Of a stretch of DNA of 49,433 nt, positions 36,601-45,139 are shown piece by piece (the stretch's first letter is position 1; each line of letters begins with the position of its first letter). Position numbers and translations under genes: made by a program. Origin of the DNA: JAFDZO01 sp041859205 (GTDB taxonomy: Bacteria; Bacteroidota; Ignavibacteria; Tepidaquicellales; Tepidaquicellaceae). The notes beneath the pieces are model-generated. The model did not search any database. It saw only the letters and a program-made list of their open reading frames with translations, and was not told the DNA's origin. The stretch lies in NCBI GenBank assembly GCA_041859205.1, contig JBHEKU010000193.1:1-49433 (forward strand). The letters run 5' to 3'.

Positions 36601-38648
36601 TTTCTAACGCATACACATTTGATTTAAACATTTTGCATCCTTCAAAAAACGGAATTATTCTTTCAACAGCGTTAGATTGGACTATTACGTTGCCTAATAC
36701 TGTACACGCTGGTGTTCCTGTAACATTCAGCTGTAAATATACGGGAAGTCTACCAATAGGAAGCCAGGTTTGCATCCCTGTTGTTTTTGTTGAATCTCCT
36801 TCTATGGATACGTGCATAGTTAACTCGTGCTTTATAATTCCTGATTGCAAAGAAGATCCCAAGCCTTGTGATTGCGGGAAGTGGGAAAATAAAAAAATAA
36901 AAATAAAAACCGAACAAGTAATTGAAAATGTTAGCTGCGGTAAAACTTTTGACAAGGTTATCAAAGGCCAGTCTATGGATATTTCTTTCCCTGATTATAT
37001 CTGTTATCCTAAATCATGCAAAACAACCTACAAGTGGGAAATAACCGGTCCGCAAAGTCAGACAGGCACTACTAATGTTATAAGCAATGTAAGCTTTACG
37101 GCACCGGGAACATTCAACGTGAAGATGTATGCATATTGCGGGGACAAGCTTTGTGATTCATGTTCGTTTGAAGTTATCATTAAAGATAACGGCGAACCTT
37201 GCGAATGCAGTGAAAAAGGATGGAAGCAGGAAAAAAACAATATAGAAATTTCCGGCGATGTCAAAAAAACACTTAGTTGCGGAGACGAGTTAGTCATTTA
37301 TGAAAATGATAACATTATTATTAATGCTCCTGAATATGAATGTAAACCAAGCAAATGCAAGGCAACTTATACGTGGACAATTGCCGATAACTCAGGTAGA
37401 ATAGTTTCATCAGGAACCGGAAGTATAATTAACCATACTTTTGGTTCAGGAACGTATTGGGTTACAATGAGACCATCCTGCAACGGAATTGAGTGTGATA
37501 AATGTGTAATACAAATTAATGTTAAAGAAAAACCTAAATGTGATTGCGGAACGTACAGAGAAAAATCCATGGTATTTACACGGAATGAACAGCAGTGGAA
37601 AGTTAACTGCGGTAAGGAGGGTACATTTGAACCGGGCACTTACAATATTGTCTCTCCTTTGTTTGAATGTTCTCCTTCAAGCTGCAAAGCAGAATATAAT
37701 TGGTCAGTAGAAGGTCCTATTTCCGGCAGCGGCACGGGACAGAACTTTGATTTTAATTTTACTATTGCGGGTAAATATAAAATTACATTTACTCCTGTTT
37801 GTGGAGGGAATAAGTGCAAACCATGTATTGTGGAAGTTGAAATTACCGGAAGTTCAGAATGCAAATGCGCTGAAGGAATATGGAGAGGCGATATGAGCTT
37901 AAATAATACAAGACTTTATTGCAATGTAAGTCCAAATATAATATTTACAACAGGATTCAAAACACTTACAGGAGCGGTTTATCAATGCTCATCATCATCC
38001 TGCACTGCAACTTACATTTGGGAAATCAGAAGACACGGAGGAACCGTTGCTACTCTTTCGGGGCAGACTGTGTCTTATAATTTCGCTGCAGGAACTTATG
38101 ATGTAATCTACAAAGCTTTCTGTAACGGTATTGAATGCGGAAAATGTCTTACAACATTACGATTCCAGAGAATTATCTGGAATCCGAACGGAGATATATT
38201 CAGGAATATTGTAGTTAAAAATTCACTAGTTTCTCCTGGTATTTTTAATCCGAACGAAAGTCTGCGGCCCGATTTTAAGTGGGAGACAATAGAGAATCCG
38301 GAAATAGAAAAATATTTCCGTTTGGTTAAAGTTTCTGACGGTTCTGATGTCAATAATCTGCTTGATGCTGCTAAAGAACTTGCTGATAAAGAACCTTTAT
38401 TTGAGGCAGGAGTGAAATCAAACTCTCTGATTTATCCGTCCGAGGCTTCAGATTTGGAAAAGGGCTCATACTACATCTGGATAGTATATGAGCTTGACGA
38501 AAAGCAAACAGCAAAAATTTTGACGGCAGGATTTTTCAAAGCAGGTATAAATACTCCCGCAAAACTAATTGATGACTGTTATAATTGCAGTAAATATTGC
38601 TCTGAAGGAAAGTGTTGGAAAATTGGAGATAGCTGTTATTGTTACTAG
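33651..38648 (+). CDS. Giant cysteine-rich exported protein, TANFOR-like N-terminus and four 8-Cys repeats
   Basis: 1665 residues, 17 bp after the barrel gene. After the signal peptide (ends near CCFSQ), residues ~22-262 match the TANFOR-like start (INYSRPPLNQLRANNIWDFT, LPDGDYEICVTAKKTVTGEE). Residues ~263-490 resemble a jelly-roll or laminin-IV-like domain (ICSDFESLPLNTANVSSIGN ... IGVDNICLEE). From ~495 to 1070 there are repeated Cys-containing Ig-like pairs (DCCWSINLTHP, SCCYNLTLQNNY, YCCQILNDTLICRED). Residues ~1073-1507 are four ~105-residue modules with the CxC / C(G) / CxxxxC / C.xxxCxxC plan, for example CDCGKW ... CYPKSC ... CGDKLCDSC. A fibronectin-like domain with YYIWIVYELDE and a C-terminal Cys knot (CYNCSKYCSEGKCWKIGDSC) finish the protein. 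There is no T9SS type A domain. It is probably a disulfide-stiffened surface fibre. Confidence 0.78.
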   Translation: MKKIILQLSLLLVIISNCCFSQNNKIEINYSRPPLNQLRANNIWDFTLINTSTEDLEFFLYGTLTEKKAGPIANGTTVSIKLKKGEVKKFKISDLPQTPEINYVHSDPRYKEALIRAGNLPDGDYEICVTAKKTVTGEELGNDCMEQVLTAESDVSLNLISPENNSKIKGEEPLVFNWVLIGTQSTGYKIKIVEILGDENPENAMLKNKAFFEKEEMKLNSLRLPSSVKIEPNKKYAWQITSGKTISEIRVFSLRDEPSTIICSDFESLPLNTANVSSIGNWRVYNSGNTLHPSRVQVRNDGTNGHIMTGEDFSGSTFLINAGDYQGDWSGYCSFCFDIRLISDGGSYSPPLEVSNSVYIFKGLNVNQKLNWPGISGGYNSSMPNNPAIGFGFALNTTRNETSGWRNVCLPLREISTSDPLPSNTWGTWVSTGNTFGSYATVQEAWNDILHDVDVIAFAIDCTNLNQSEVIGVDNICLEEECIETNSDPCNSYGATVAPAPTGDCCWSINLTHPADDSQIRAIEFHALAPIVSNPPTVVFTSGSSITPTGGWAANPTLTMHRIQRVGNSPIPNSFNYYLSYSTSPQRVVVNWLGANNTLVCSDTVTTNCDIPCAVFSDTNVTCTGTSTVVTFDLHNNTNTNGHSGFAFSEIEVTGITPSTVIAVNTYIQLSPSIPPGGNSTTPISLTLNGANSGDNVCIIMRYKSPDGCCLCTDTLCVTIPQCICNNIDASITGDAKSCCYNLTLQNNYLPGFFDKIVVRTLNGVNFSTFTTAMPDWGTLNPFPSNSIELLYFNGNGTIPTGNFANIFNFCLTDYNSQPQTVVVEWMNNNNVICRDTLITPCAPPPPPKYCCQILNDTLICREDGTYEYKFDIRNNYSFIATGFQMNPLYPSGATFTPNRILTTINPSPGPGSVSGPHSIIISNVGSATNFCYKLAMFQHTLNSSGEVIIGNCCYGDSICVDLPQCPETECFDASIKNVKCDLFSNAYTFDLNILHPSKNGIILSTALDWTITLPNTVHAGVPVTFSCKYTGSLPIGSQVCIPVVFVESPSMDTCIVNSCFIIPDCKEDPKPCDCGKWENKKIKIKTEQVIENVSCGKTFDKVIKGQSMDISFPDYICYPKSCKTTYKWEITGPQSQTGTTNVISNVSFTAPGTFNVKMYAYCGDKLCDSCSFEVIIKDNGEPCECSEKGWKQEKNNIEISGDVKKTLSCGDELVIYENDNIIINAPEYECKPSKCKATYTWTIADNSGRIVSSGTGSIINHTFGSGTYWVTMRPSCNGIECDKCVIQINVKEKPKCDCGTYREKSMVFTRNEQQWKVNCGKEGTFEPGTYNIVSPLFECSPSSCKAEYNWSVEGPISGSGTGQNFDFNFTIAGKYKITFTPVCGGNKCKPCIVEVEITGSSECKCAEGIWRGDMSLNNTRLYCNVSPNIIFTTGFKTLTGAVYQCSSSSCTATYIWEIRRHGGTVATLSGQTVSYNFAAGTYDVIYKAFCNGIECGKCLTTLRFQRIIWNPNGDIFRNIVVKNSLVSPGIFNPNESLRPDFKWETIENPEIEKYFRLVKVSDGSDVNNLLDAAKELADKEPLFEAGVKSNSLIYPSEASDLEKGSYYIWIVYELDEKQTAKILTAGFFKAGINTPAKLIDDCYNCSKYCSEGKCWKIGDSCYCY

Positions 38649-38734
38649 CAGTTAATCTAATAATTGTTGGTCTGAAAAGATTAAAGCACTAATAAAATCG
38701 TAGCCAGAAATTGGATAAAATAGGCAAGTAAAAT

Positions 38735-38814
38735 AAAAAACCCCTCAAGATGTTAATTCTTGAGGGGTTTATCTTGAGCTGGCAGAGGGACTTGAACCCC
38801 CGACCTGCTGATTA
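38735..38814. repeat. 80-bp direct repeat, copy 2 (terminator plus tRNA 3' end)
   Basis: Same orientation and 79 of 80 bases identical to 1492-1571. It starts 87 bp after the stop of the 1665-residue gene and therefore also supplies that cluster's terminator. It marks the right side of the 1.5-38.8 kb interval, or the left side of the interval containing the integrase. Confidence 0.9.
38741..38773. terminator. Rho-independent terminator inside direct repeat copy 2
   Basis: The CCCCTCAAGA / TCTTGAGGGG hairpin (38741-38767) is flanked by A and T runs and is identical to the hairpin at 1498-1524. It can end the + strand surface-protein cluster. Confidence 0.8.
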
Positions 38815-38818
38815 CAAA
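38775..38818 (-). other. tRNA-Thr(UGU) 3' fragment (attachment-site remnant)
   Basis: On the minus strand the loop reads TTTGTAA (anticodon TGT), then TCAGC, AGGTC, the T-arm GGGGG-TTCAAGT-CCCTC and the acceptor 3' strand TGCCAGC. The acceptor base change relative to copy 1 (GCCAGC against GCCGGC) is the single mismatch of the repeat. The 5' anticodon-stem strand, D-arm and acceptor 5' half are absent, so this is a remnant. Confidence 0.85.
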
Positions 38819-38922
38819 TTTTATCATCTGGGATTTGATTCCAGTAAAACTTTAAAACTAATTAAATTTTACATTCTCACATAGTGACAGAATTCTCTTA
38901 AAGGACTATTTTCTATATAAAA

Positions 38923-38944
38923 CCTACCCAAATCCTACCCGGAT
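38923..38944. repeat. Tandem 11-bp repeat near tRNA-Thr fragment, putative integrase arm sites
   Basis: CCTACCCAAAT is followed directly by CCTACCCGGAT, 109 bp from the end of the tRNA fragment. It resembles the CCC-A-rich tandem units at 1631-1660 beside the matching fragment. The rest of the gene-free stretch 38649-39131 is AT-rich; an imperfect dyad GTAAAAC...TTTTAC lies at 38844-38872. Confidence 0.55.
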
Positions 38945-39131
38945 TGAAAGTATTCTATTCGAATAATTGCATGATCTAGTTCTATATTTTACAAATATGA
39001 ATTTCCTAGTTTGGATTAATAAAGATATTTGATTTTAAAAATACACTCATATTTCAATATTATTTATTTATTTTATGATATAAATCATATGTTATTTTTA
39101 CAAATCTATTTAAATTTGTAATACAAAATTC

Positions 39132-40397
39132 ATGAAAAAGCTTAAGCTAATACTTTTTTTATTCATCTCTTTATTGTTCATTCTGCCTATTTATTCCCAA
39201 TGGTACGAACAGATTTTACCTGTTGGCGGCACTATGTATGATATGGTATTTTTTGATGCCAACACGGGAATAATTTCTTTCGATTCAAAAAATGTTATTC
39301 GTACTACGAACGGAGGAAATAACTGGAGCATAGTCTTGCAAACTTATGTTCTTACCTTAAAAAAAGTAGATGATAGTTCAGCATTTGGTCAAGGTTTAAA
39401 TACTGGAAGTAATCTTGTAATAAAAACTACAAATAGAGGATTAACTTGGGACAGCACAGGAGGGACGGCACTATCTGTTAGAGATTTCTACTTCGTAAAT
39501 AGAGATACAGGCTGGTTCAGCGCATTTGGAGGTTCAATGGGAATATTGAAAACAACTGATGGCGGACAGACAATGTTTGGTATAAGTAACGGTGCAAGCT
39601 TTGGAGTCATTAATTTTTTAACTAAGAAATATAACGGAGAGTATTTTGGCTGGCATGTAAATGATATTGGATTGAGGCTTACTACCAATAGCGGGATAAA
39701 CTGGTATAAACCTAGCACAGATTTAGACAGCTTAAATTTAGTTTCAGTTACTTTCATAAATAAAGATACAGGATGGGTTAGTGGTACAACAAATTTTACA
39801 TATGGAAGGATCTATTATACATCAAATGGTGGATTAAATTGGTTAAAACAATACGAAGAATTTATTAATGGTAGTCCTACGAGTATCAACTTTCGTACGT
39901 TCAATAAAGGTTGGGGAGGAAGAGATGATTTTAAAATATTTGCAACATCAAATGGTGGAAGTACTTGGGGTTTTCAAAGTATTCCAATTAATGGAATTAG
40001 AAAAGTCTTTATGATAGATACCTTAGTAGGGTGGTGTGGAAGGTCTAAATTACTTCATACTACCAATGGGGGAGGAAATATTGTTGCCATAAAAAATGCA
40101 AACGGAGAAATTCCTCTAAAATATATTCTTAAACAAAATTTCCCAAATCCATTCAACCCTACTTCGATTATAGAATTTACAATAAAGGATGATTCAAAAG
40201 TTAGTTTAATTATTTATGATTTAATGGGTAGAGAAATCATGAAGCTTTTTGAGAATAGAAGTCTTCACTCAGGAACATTTCAATCGATAGCTGATTTCTC
40301 TGATAAAAACTTATCTAGTGGAATTTATTTTTATAAATTAATTGTGCAAGGAAAGGAGAACATAGTACTGACAAAGAAAATGACATTTGTAAAATAG
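39132..40397 (+). CDS. Secreted Ycf48-like repeat protein with T9SS sorting domain
   Basis: 421 residues. The signal peptide MKKLKLILFLFISLLFILPI ends at YSQW. Six or so Ycf48/BNR-type repeats follow, with the (T)T-N-G-G-x-x-W motif: VIRTTNGGNNW, VIKTTNRGLTW, ILKTTDGGQT, RLTTNSGINWY, IYYTSNGGLNW, IFATSNGGSTW, LLHTTNGGGN. Between them are 'D..tGw..G' strands (DTGWVSGTTN). Such propellers act as scaffolds or binding proteins; no enzyme site is visible. The type A sorting domain has QNFPNPFNPTSIIEF and ends TKKMTFVK. It is the first gene right of the tRNA-Thr fragment, and a large T9SS gene follows 66 bp downstream, so the two may be one transcription unit. Confidence 0.9.
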   Translation: MKKLKLILFLFISLLFILPIYSQWYEQILPVGGTMYDMVFFDANTGIISFDSKNVIRTTNGGNNWSIVLQTYVLTLKKVDDSSAFGQGLNTGSNLVIKTTNRGLTWDSTGGTALSVRDFYFVNRDTGWFSAFGGSMGILKTTDGGQTMFGISNGASFGVINFLTKKYNGEYFGWHVNDIGLRLTTNSGINWYKPSTDLDSLNLVSVTFINKDTGWVSGTTNFTYGRIYYTSNGGLNWLKQYEEFINGSPTSINFRTFNKGWGGRDDFKIFATSNGGSTWGFQSIPINGIRKVFMIDTLVGWCGRSKLLHTTNGGGNIVAIKNANGEIPLKYILKQNFPNPFNPTSIIEFTIKDDSKVSLIIYDLMGREIMKLFENRSLHSGTFQSIADFSDKNLSSGIYFYKLIVQGKENIVLTKKMTFVK

Positions 40398-40463
40398 TAA
40401 TTAGTTTCGAAATTATAAGTTTTTTCCCGCTGGCAAGCTAAATAAAACTTAAATTTTAATCCT

Positions 40464-43400
40464 ATGAAAACTATAAAACTTTCATTTCTGCTTTTAGTTT
40501 TTCTACTTCTTACATTTATACACATTTCTGATATTCAATCACAGGGCATTAAGAATAAATTTTATGTAGGGTTTCAGGGTGCAGGATTATACACTGAATA
40601 CTACCAGCAATACAGAAACCTAAATGTAAATTCAACTTTAGATTGGGGAGTTGAATCCGATTATCAAGACGCATATTCCCCAATAAGGCTTTACGGTGGT
40701 TTTTTTGATTCTTTATTTACAAGAAACCCTAATAATCCTGGAGATCCGTTCCACCTTCTGGCAAATGGATACATGAACTCTTTAAGAAATGTGATGCAGC
40801 TTTTTTTAAGTGGAGTTGACCCCGGAAAATCTATCGTAAAATACCGTACAGTAAAAGTAGTACGACCTGCTTTTGGTCAAAGAAGTAATTATCAAGCTGA
40901 AGATATTGGAACATGGAACACCAGATATCCCGGTTATGGATATATGCATCATGATAATAACTGCGGAACAAATTATAATGAACATTGGAGAGGTGAAAGT
41001 GTAAGTGGAAGAAACGTTCAAGTCGGAAGGGATAATACGGGTTACATAGTTGATTCGCTTTTTGAAAATGGTGAACAATCCAGTGTAATTAGCAGAAAAG
41101 ATTATGGGACTGCACATTACTCAGATGTAAAATATTATGGTCAAAACGGCAACACCGAAGCGCCATATAAATGGTTTGTAAAACCGAGAATGAGAATTGA
41201 TACTGCAATTGCACATAATCCCAATTACCAAAATACACTTGTGGCCACGATGGAAATTTATAGGTACGATGGGAATAAAATAAAAGATGTACCAATACTA
41301 GTTAAAAATTTTTTCCATCCCGATTCTGTTTATAATGGAATTTACGTTGAAAACTATTATTTTGCGATTGGAACTGATCTTACTATAACTGGAGAACAAT
41401 TATGTGTGGGTGCAGATTCGACTAATTATTATTCAGATGAATGGTCATCAAAAGTGGACTACAGAGTTAAATGGAATGGACTTGTAAATGTATGGCTTGA
41501 CTATGTAAGGTTAGATGATGAATGGGCTCATTATCTCTTTACAGAAAATTTGACAACTGAAATGCAGGATAATCAAAACAGGTGGAAGTTTCATAATAAA
41601 CTGAAAAGCGAAGTGGAAAATCTAGTTGGGACACCTGGTTTTAGCTATTTTTATTTTGATGAATTTTATTATAACAATATAGAGTGTCTTGCAAAAGTAA
41701 ATGACTTAGTAAAACAGTATTCAACTGCAATGGGACATCCTACGAGCATGATTATTCAAGCAGGTTCAAGAAGTCCTGATTTAAAAAAAGAACCAAGTGT
41801 TGGAGATCAACTAAATACATTACAATCTAAAGGTCTCATGACTGATGGTTTTGTATTTGATATGTATCCCGTTTATATGGATACACCTTTTCCTTCAAAC
41901 TTAAATATTGTTAATCAAACTTATATTAATAGTATTTTTTATACACATGCCTCAAGTGTCAATCAATATAATGACCATATTAATACTATTATAAGCGGAG
42001 ACTGGTATTTAAATCCTTTCAGACAAGCAGGAAGTATATTAAAGTCTTCAACAACAAATCCCATTTTTATAAGCACAGTTCAGATGCAATCGATTGAAAC
42101 GAATGCTAAATATACTAATTGTGTTCCAAATACAAATGGGTATGAATTCAGACGCGAACCTACAAACGAAGAAATTAATGTACAGGCATATCTTATGCTG
42201 TGTTATGGAGCAAAGCAAATAGACTTCTATAACCATACTACTGTGAATGATATTTGTGCAAGCGGAGAAGAATTATATGATTGGGGAGTAACAGAAGTAA
42301 CTCATACTCAGCAAAATGATGTTAGAGACCCTAGAATTTCTAATTATTACGGACAGAATAAGTTTCAGAACTCAGCTGATTTAAATGCAAAGCTTTTGAA
42401 AATCGGAAGATATATGTATGATTCACTGGGTTTAAAATTCAACGATTCAAGAACGTTTATTAGAGAAGGTTTAAGTGGTACGTACATCGACGATATTCAA
42501 TCATTTTCCGGAACAACTCAAGATCCAATATCTCCAGTTGATAGAAGGTACTGGCATTTTGGTTTCTTTAATCAGAATATGACAACTGAACCAAATACTT
42601 ATTCAAAATATTTAATTGCAGTAAACAAAAGTTTAACTCCTGTTGCCAACGGGCAAGGTGATGTAAAAGAATTACGAATAAAATTTAAAGCATCTGATCT
42701 GCCTATATTTAACAACTGGGTAATTATAAATCCCATTACTAATGAGGTTTTAGGAACCTTTGATAAAAATGCCGGGACTTTTGCAAGTGCCGGAACTTTT
42801 CAACCAGGAGAAGGAAAATTATTAAAAATTACCCCAGTAATGATGGCCGGGGGGAACTTAATATCTAATGAGAGTTTCTCGAATATAGTGTTTGACTGTA
42901 ATGGCAGTGTATCGGGTAGTAATAAAAATATTACAATCGGAGAAGGTGTAAAAATTAATTTCAAAGACTCCTGCGGAATTTTCATGTCTGGAGGGACTTT
43001 TAAATGCGGTTCTATTGCTGAAAGTTTAGCTCCCCAAAAGTCTGTAAATTTTTATTCTCAAAATGGAATGCAGTGGGCAGGGTTAAGTTTTATGGGTACA
43101 GATACTGTTATTATTCAAAATACAGAATTAAAAGATATAAAAGCTTTACCTGAATTCAATGAGGGTTACGGAATTGAATTAGTTAATGTGAAGCATATAA
43201 ATATAGATGGCACAAATCTTTACAATATAAACTCCAGTGCTGCAGGCATACATGTATATTATGCTACAAATCTTTATATGAATCCATCAATAAATATCAC
43301 AAGTAATACAATAAAAATTAGCACAGATGCCAATGACGGAATTAATATTACACCTTATTCATGGCTCACTGTTACAGGTTATATTTATGGAAATAAAATC

Positions 43401-45116
43401 ATAAATACCTCATCAGGTGGAGGCAGAAATGGAATATATGCTTTTGACTTAGTTGGAACACCTATTAAAAATAATTACATAGAAAATTTTGCATATGGAA
43501 CTTTCACATGGTACAGCTCACTAGATTTATATCAAAATACTGTTGATACAAAAAATATATCGAACGGTTGGGATTTGTACGGAATAGTAAGTGAATATAA
43601 TTTAAGCAATGCCTATGAATCACGACTTGGTGGTAGCAATGTACTCACTACACTTGACGGAAGGTGCGTTTCCTTGGATGCAATGGATTTAAATATCAGC
43701 GATGGCAACAATATTTTCCAGATAAATGACAGCTTGGGATATCATTTGAGAGGATATTATCCAACATCAGATTTAGGAGAGTTAAATGCTAAGAATAATT
43801 GTTTTAAAATAGGTACTAACTCTATTGATGAATCTGCTATAAGAAGATTAGTAACATGGTCAAACGGCACAACTAATGTTAATTTTGCTTTTGGTTCCAA
43901 TTGCGCTTCTTCTCCAAACTACTGCGATTATTATTTAGGAGGGAATTCAAAGGATACAGTGTGGATTGAATGCGCAGGTGGAATGGGCGGTGGACAAAAA
44001 GGGAATTTGGAAACAGAAATGTATTCTGCACCACAAGAAAATACATATAAATTATTATATGACAGTTTAAGTATTAACATGAGAAAGAAACAATATGACT
44101 TGGCATCGCAAAAATGTATTGCATTGTTAGATAACTATGCCGATAGTGTAAAAACCTTAAATGTTGTTGATAAATTGTATTACACTGCTTTGGCAAGGAA
44201 TAAAGTAAGCGAATTGAAATCGTATTACGAATCATTTATTCAAAGTCATCCAAATAATTCAAAATTGATACAAAGAATGTTTTACTATATTCAGAAATCA
44301 AAAGCAAAACTTGAACAGTATGAATCTGCAATGCAGGGATTTCAGACAATAATGAATCAGTTCCCAACTTCATTTGAAGGGCTTGCTGCAAAGTGGGATT
44401 ACATGGCTACACAACTACTTGACAGTTTACACGGGCATGGGGGCGGAGAAAAAGACATAGTAAATGAAGAACTGCTTTCGGAAGAACAGAGCCATGCAAT
44501 ACTTGTAAATTTGGTAAATGATCCACTGGATAAATACGACCACAAAAAATTTACAAAAGAAGACAGAAAAGTAATTGTGAATAATATTGTGAATGCTTTC
44601 GAAGATCAAAAGTTAATTGATACTAAGAAATTTAAAGAACTTGAAGTGAAGGTAATTAAGAATGAAGCGAATGTAATGGAACGAAAGGAATTTAAAACTA
44701 AATCACAATTAAAAGAAGTTGTAAAACCACAAAACGTAAGTACTATAACACAACATATGAACGCTGTTCAAGGCGATATAAAGAAAGTATTTGAAGTAGG
44801 GAAAAACACAAAGCCGGTAGATGATAAATTGACATCTGTTATTCCATTTGAATATAAGTTGAATCAGAATTATCCGAACCCGTTCAACCCTACAACTAAG
44901 ATAAATTATGAACTGAAGAATACAGATTTTGTATCTCTTAAAATTTATGATTTACTCGGAAGAGAGATAGCGGAACTAGTAAATGAAACGAAAGATGCCG
45001 GAAGATATACAGTGGACTTCAATGCTAGCAAGTACATGATGGCAAGCGGAATATATTTCTATAGAATCAAAGCCGGAGAATTTGTCGATACGAAGAGAAT
45101 GGTTTTGATAAAGTAG
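40464..45116 (+). CDS. 1550-residue multidomain T9SS protein (TIM-barrel-like, beta-helix, TPR, sorting domain)
   Basis: The signal peptide ends near DIQSQ. Residues ~28-700 look like a glycoside-hydrolase-type (beta/alpha) barrel (FSYFYFDEFYYNN at ~393, MIIQAGSR, GFVFDMYPVY, AYLMLCYGAKQIDFY at successive strand ends), followed by a beta-sandwich ending GEGKLLKITP. Acidic residues at strand ends (Asp/Glu of FDEF and FDMY) could be catalytic, but I cannot assign a family. Residues ~795-1150 form a right-handed beta-helix (NITSNTIKIS, GNKIINTSS, IKNNYIENF). After a Gly-rich linker (GGMGGGQKGN), ~1190-1325 are TPR-like (SHPNNSKLIQRMFYYIQ). A charged helical stalk leads to the sorting domain (QNYPNPFNPTTKINY ... 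DTKRMVLIK). It is probably a surface carbohydrate-active or carbohydrate-binding protein. It ends at a terminator shared with the integrase. Confidence 0.82.
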   Translation: MKTIKLSFLLLVFLLLTFIHISDIQSQGIKNKFYVGFQGAGLYTEYYQQYRNLNVNSTLDWGVESDYQDAYSPIRLYGGFFDSLFTRNPNNPGDPFHLLANGYMNSLRNVMQLFLSGVDPGKSIVKYRTVKVVRPAFGQRSNYQAEDIGTWNTRYPGYGYMHHDNNCGTNYNEHWRGESVSGRNVQVGRDNTGYIVDSLFENGEQSSVISRKDYGTAHYSDVKYYGQNGNTEAPYKWFVKPRMRIDTAIAHNPNYQNTLVATMEIYRYDGNKIKDVPILVKNFFHPDSVYNGIYVENYYFAIGTDLTITGEQLCVGADSTNYYSDEWSSKVDYRVKWNGLVNVWLDYVRLDDEWAHYLFTENLTTEMQDNQNRWKFHNKLKSEVENLVGTPGFSYFYFDEFYYNNIECLAKVNDLVKQYSTAMGHPTSMIIQAGSRSPDLKKEPSVGDQLNTLQSKGLMTDGFVFDMYPVYMDTPFPSNLNIVNQTYINSIFYTHASSVNQYNDHINTIISGDWYLNPFRQAGSILKSSTTNPIFISTVQMQSIETNAKYTNCVPNTNGYEFRREPTNEEINVQAYLMLCYGAKQIDFYNHTTVNDICASGEELYDWGVTEVTHTQQNDVRDPRISNYYGQNKFQNSADLNAKLLKIGRYMYDSLGLKFNDSRTFIREGLSGTYIDDIQSFSGTTQDPISPVDRRYWHFGFFNQNMTTEPNTYSKYLIAVNKSLTPVANGQGDVKELRIKFKASDLPIFNNWVIINPITNEVLGTFDKNAGTFASAGTFQPGEGKLLKITPVMMAGGNLISNESFSNIVFDCNGSVSGSNKNITIGEGVKINFKDSCGIFMSGGTFKCGSIAESLAPQKSVNFYSQNGMQWAGLSFMGTDTVIIQNTELKDIKALPEFNEGYGIELVNVKHINIDGTNLYNINSSAAGIHVYYATNLYMNPSINITSNTIKISTDANDGINITPYSWLTVTGYIYGNKIINTSSGGGRNGIYAFDLVGTPIKNNYIENFAYGTFTWYSSLDLYQNTVDTKNISNGWDLYGIVSEYNLSNAYESRLGGSNVLTTLDGRCVSLDAMDLNISDGNNIFQINDSLGYHLRGYYPTSDLGELNAKNNCFKIGTNSIDESAIRRLVTWSNGTTNVNFAFGSNCASSPNYCDYYLGGNSKDTVWIECAGGMGGGQKGNLETEMYSAPQENTYKLLYDSLSINMRKKQYDLASQKCIALLDNYADSVKTLNVVDKLYYTALARNKVSELKSYYESFIQSHPNNSKLIQRMFYYIQKSKAKLEQYESAMQGFQTIMNQFPTSFEGLAAKWDYMATQLLDSLHGHGGGEKDIVNEELLSEEQSHAILVNLVNDPLDKYDHKKFTKEDRKVIVNNIVNAFEDQKLIDTKKFKELEVKVIKNEANVMERKEFKTKSQLKEVVKPQNVSTITQHMNAVQGDIKKVFEVGKNTKPVDDKLTSVIPFEYKLNQNYPNPFNPTTKINYELKNTDFVSLKIYDLLGREIAELVNETKDAGRYTVDFNASKYMMASGIYFYRIKAGEFVDTKRMVLIK

Positions 45117-45139
45117 CATGAGCTTGAAGTAATATAATA

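Noticed and set aside
36512..36964. 150-codon minus-strand open frame
   Set aside because: Antisense to the 1665-residue gene, which is clearly coding through its cysteine-repeat pattern.
1492..38814. One composite transposon bounded by the 80-bp repeats
   Set aside because: The repeats are direct, consist of tRNA and terminator sequence, and there is no transposase or target-site duplication; tRNA-directed integration explains them better.
39111..39118. TAAATTTG as a promoter -7 element for the gene at 39132
   Set aside because: It lies only 13 bp before the start codon, has no -33 partner and is in very AT-rich sequence, so chance is likely.
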